This document shows, piece by piece, positions 5,126-7,638 of a DNA stretch of 7,638 nt (position 1 is its first letter; each line of letters begins with the position of its first letter). Origin of the DNA: Bacteroidales bacterium (GTDB taxonomy: Bacteria; Bacteroidota; Bacteroidia; Bacteroidales; UBA932); contig JAFZLP010000094.1 of NCBI GenBank assembly GCA_017551405.1, forward strand, positions 1 through 7,638, in the 5' to 3' direction. The translations under genes were made by a program, and so were the position numbers. The notes beneath the pieces are model-generated. The model was not told the DNA's origin. It saw only the letters and a program-made list of their open reading frames with translations, and made no database searches.

Positions 5126-7638
5126 ATGAAAAGACTCCTCCAGGTACTTGCCATCCTGCTGCTTGCAGCCCCCTCGGCCCTCGCCCAGGGCGAAATGACC
5201 AGGGCATTCAAGGAATTCGCCGACACCCTTACCGCCGAGGCGCGCCAGCGCTTCAACGTCAAGTCCGACATGTCGGTATGGCGCGCCATGAAGCGCGACA
5301 ATGAAGTGGACATCTACTTCGAGCGCAACTTCGCCGACTTCCCCTGGCACCGCGACGACTACAACTGGCTCATGCAGCGGATACGCGAGTTCTGGCCCCG
5401 CGAAGCCGAGAGCTACAGGCCGGGAAGCATCTACTGCAGGAACGTTCCCATCGAGGACCTGATCACCCCCGATCCCAGCAAAAGCAAAGGCCAGCCGCTC
5501 GAATACCAGTTCTCCTTCAGGGAGCACGTCACCCAGAAACCCTTTGTGGAGAACCTCGACGCCAGAAAGTTCAAGAAAGGCATGAACGGCCGCAACATAG
5601 CCCTCTGGCACAGCCACGGCCTGTATTACGACCGCGGCCCGGGCCTCTGGAGCTGGCAGCGCACGCCCATCTTCCGCACCTACGAAGACGTGTTCACCCA
5701 GAGTTTCGTGCTGCCCTACCTGATGCCCATGCTGGAGAACGCCGGAGCCTACATCATCTGCCCGCGCGAAAGGGACACCCAGACACTCGAGGTGGTGTGC
5801 GACAACGACCCGCACTACCTGCGCCCCGGCTCCTATGGCAAGAGCATCTGGGCCGACGCCTTCGAACAGCCCCTGCCCGCCCGCACCCACGGCAATTACT
5901 CCGAAAAAGGTAGCTGGACCAGCGCCGGAGAGGGCTTCGCCGACACCAAGCAGATCTATCTCCAGGAAGACAACCCTTTCACCGAAGGCACCGCCAGGCA
6001 GACTCCCTGCGGAAACGGCAGCGCCGTGGCCCGCTGGACGCCGGTGTTCAAGGAGCGCGGCGAGTACGCCGTGTACGTTTCATATAAGACCGTGCCCGGC
6101 AGCACCCGCGCAGCGCATTACACCGTCCACCACCTCGGCGGCGACACCCATTTCAGGGTAGACCAGACCAAGGGCGGCGGCACCTGGATATACCTGGGCA
6201 CCTTTGAATTCGACGCCGGCTCCTCCGGCAGCGTCACCCTCGACAACAGCACCCCGAAGGGGTACGAGGGCGGCAGGATCGTCACCGCAGACGCCGTCCG
6301 TTTCGGCGGCGGCATAGGCAAGGTGGCCTGCGGGTCGGAACCGGTATCTTCCGGAATGCCCTCCCACACCGAAGGCGCCCTCTACTGGATGCAGTGGGCC
6401 GGAGCGCCCGCCTCGCTCTGGGAGAAATGGGACGGCGACTACACCCGCGACTACGCCGGCCGCGGCGCGTGGGTGCAGTGGATGAAGGGCGAAAAAGGCA
6501 TCCCGGTGGACCTCTCCCTCGCCTTCCACACCGACGCCGGAGTCACCCCCAACGACAGCATCGTGGGCACCCTGGCCATCTACACGCTCAGTGCAGAAAA
6601 CTCCCGCACCTTCACCAACAACCACGACAGGATGGCCTGCAGGTTCCTCGGGGACTGCATCCAGACCCAGCTTGTGAACGACCTCAGGGCCGATTACGAC
6701 ACCCTCTGGCGGCGCCGCCAGCTCTGGGACCGCTCCTACTCGGAGTGCCGCACCACCGACGTCCCCGGCATCATCCTGGAGCTGCTCAGCCACCAGAACT
6801 TCGCCGACATGCGCTACGGGCTCGACCCGCAGTTCCGCTTCGACGTGAGCCGCGCCGTCTACAAAGGCATGCTCAAGTTCCTCAGCAGCTATTACGGCAC
6901 GTCCTACGAGGTCCAGCCCCTGCCCGTGAAGAACTTTTCCGCCCTGTTCACTGCCGACGACAAGGTCATGCTTTCCTGGGCCGGAGTAAGGGATCCCAAG
7001 GAACCCACCGCCACTCCCTCAGGCTACGTGGTCTACACAAGGGTAGACGGAATGGGCTGGGACGACGGCAAAGCCGTCACCGAAAACCGCGTGGAGCTGC
7101 CCATCGCCCCCGGACACGTCTACTCCTACAAGGTGGTCGCCTTCAACGAGGGCGGATACAGCTTCCCGTCAGAGATCCTGAGCGTCGGAAGGGCTCCCAG
7201 CTCCACCCGCAACGTACTTATAGTCAATAACTTCACCCGCGTCAGCGCGCCCTCGTCCTTCGACACTCCCGGCTATGCCGGATTCGACGACGCCCTCGAC
7301 GGCGGCGTGCCTTACAAAAAGGAGATCTCCTTCATCGGCGAGATGTACGAATACCGCCGCTACAAGGAGTACGTCACCAACGACTCCCCGGGCTTCGGCG
7401 CCTGCGACTACGGCAGCGCCGGACTCAGCTACGCCGGCAACAGCTTCGACTATCCCTACGTCCACGGCAAGGCGCTCCTCGACCTGGGCTATTCCTTCGC
7501 CTCGTGCAGCGCCGCCTCCCTCCACAGCCAGGCCGACGTGCTGGGAAGCGACTACTTCGCCCTTGACGTCATCTGCGGCAAGCAGGTTTCCACCACAGTC
7601 GGCACCGGCATGAACGGCCGCAAGTTCAGCGTGTTCCC
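5126..7638 (+). CDS. Exported split Amidase_3-like protein with golvesin and FN3 domains (partial, 3' end cut)
   Basis: The frame stays open to the window edge, giving 837 codons with no stop. Residues 1-20 are a signal peptide with a good site (ALA/QG), so the protein is exported. Residues about 22-150 are a family-specific N-terminal region I cannot assign. An N-acetylmuramoyl-L-alanine amidase (Amidase_3)-like zinc domain follows in two pieces. The first has H164 in WHSHG and E187 in YEDV, plus a GAYIICPRERD strand (207-217) resembling the family's G-x-x-V-x-x-TR-x-x-D. The second has H468 in FHTDAG and a catalytic-type E552 in ILELLSHQN. Between them, about 262-396, lies a golvesin/Xly CBD-like domain (AHYTVHH, VDQ, GTWIYLGTF, ADAVRF). 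An FN3-like domain spans about 601-688. Residues 696 onward start a further domain of unclear role. Expected activity is cleavage of the glycan-peptide amide bond of peptidoglycan; the golvesin and FN3 parts may bind glycan. Such proteins are often labelled 'xanthan lyase', which the visible motifs do not support. It probably shares a transcript with the VanZ-like gene; AGGAA (5115-5119) is a plausible ribosome site. Confidence 0.85.
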   Translation, partial: MKRLLQVLAILLLAAPSALAQGEMTRAFKEFADTLTAEARQRFNVKSDMSVWRAMKRDNEVDIYFERNFADFPWHRDDYNWLMQRIREFWPREAESYRPGSIYCRNVPIEDLITPDPSKSKGQPLEYQFSFREHVTQKPFVENLDARKFKKGMNGRNIALWHSHGLYYDRGPGLWSWQRTPIFRTYEDVFTQSFVLPYLMPMLENAGAYIICPRERDTQTLEVVCDNDPHYLRPGSYGKSIWADAFEQPLPARTHGNYSEKGSWTSAGEGFADTKQIYLQEDNPFTEGTARQTPCGNGSAVARWTPVFKERGEYAVYVSYKTVPGSTRAAHYTVHHLGGDTHFRVDQTKGGGTWIYLGTFEFDAGSSGSVTLDNSTPKGYEGGRIVTADAVRFGGGIGKVACGSEPVSSGMPSHTEGALYWMQWAGAPASLWEKWDGDYTRDYAGRGAWVQWMKGEKGIPVDLSLAFHTDAGVTPNDSIVGTLAIYTLSAENSRTFTNNHDRMACRFLGDCIQTQLVNDLRADYDTLWRRRQLWDRSYSECRTTDVPGIILELLSHQNFADMRYGLDPQFRFDVSRAVYKGMLKFLSSYYGTSYEVQPLPVKNFSALFTADDKVMLSWAGVRDPKEPTATPSGYVVYTRVDGMGWDDGKAVTENRVELPIAPGHVYSYKVVAFNEGGYSFPSEILSVGRAPSSTRNVLIVNNFTRVSAPSSFDTPGYAGFDDALDGGVPYKKEISFIGEMYEYRRYKEYVTNDSPGFGACDYGSAGLSYAGNSFDYPYVHGKALLDLGYSFASCSAASLHSQADVLGSDYFALDVICGKQVSTTVGTGMNGRKFSVF

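Noticed and set aside
5015..5890. Minus-strand open frame (291 codons) spanning the VanZ-like end and the amidase start
   Set aside because: It runs across two supported plus-strand genes and their junction, and shows no motif or plausible start context.
6394..7230. Plus-strand open frame (278 codons) in an alternative frame inside the amidase gene
   Set aside because: The product is extremely rich in Arg, Pro and His, typical of an out-of-frame reading of GC-rich coding DNA, while the main frame carries FN3 and amidase motifs.

Overview
The window looks like a GC-rich genome of the phylum Bacteroidota, probably order Bacteroidales. This rests on four things. There is a Bacteroides-type -7 promoter element (TAnnTTTG) in the only sizeable intergenic gap. 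The genes are family members typical of that phylum: a secreted TPR protein, a YycJ-like MBL hydrolase, an MsbA-like exporter and a golvesin-domain amidase often annotated 'xanthan lyase'. Gene starts show little Shine-Dalgarno signal. Synonymous sites strongly favour C/G. Genus cannot be fixed from this sequence alone.

Layout: all five genes lie on the + strand and fill almost the whole window. (1) 14-2059 is an exported TPR-repeat protein. (2) 2046-2846 is a YycJ/WalJ-like metallo-beta-lactamase-fold hydrolase that overlaps gene 1 by 14 bases. A 40-base gap (2847-2886) carries a candidate promoter. (3) 2887-4722 is a full-length ABC exporter of the MsbA/lipid-exporter type. (4) 4719-5123 is a small VanZ-like membrane protein overlapping gene 3 by 4 bases. 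(5) 5126 to beyond 7638 is an exported multidomain protein, cut by the window edge. It is an Amidase_3-like zinc domain split by a golvesin/Xly CBD-like domain, followed by a fibronectin type III domain and a poorly characterised C-terminal domain.

The spacing suggests two tightly coupled units: genes 1-2, and genes 3-4-5 from the promoter in the gap, unless read-through joins all five. The common theme is the cell envelope: export across the inner membrane, a VanZ-type membrane protein, a secreted peptidoglycan-amidase-like enzyme and a periplasmic TPR scaffold. This shared role is inferred, not shown.

No RNA genes, CRISPR arrays, insertion sequences, attachment sites or convincing terminators were seen, and no gene-free stretch exceeds 40 bases. 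I see no clearly new system. The items most worth a second look are the architecture and catalytic site of the split amidase, its unassigned C-terminal domain, and the conflict between promoter and start codon at the exporter gene.
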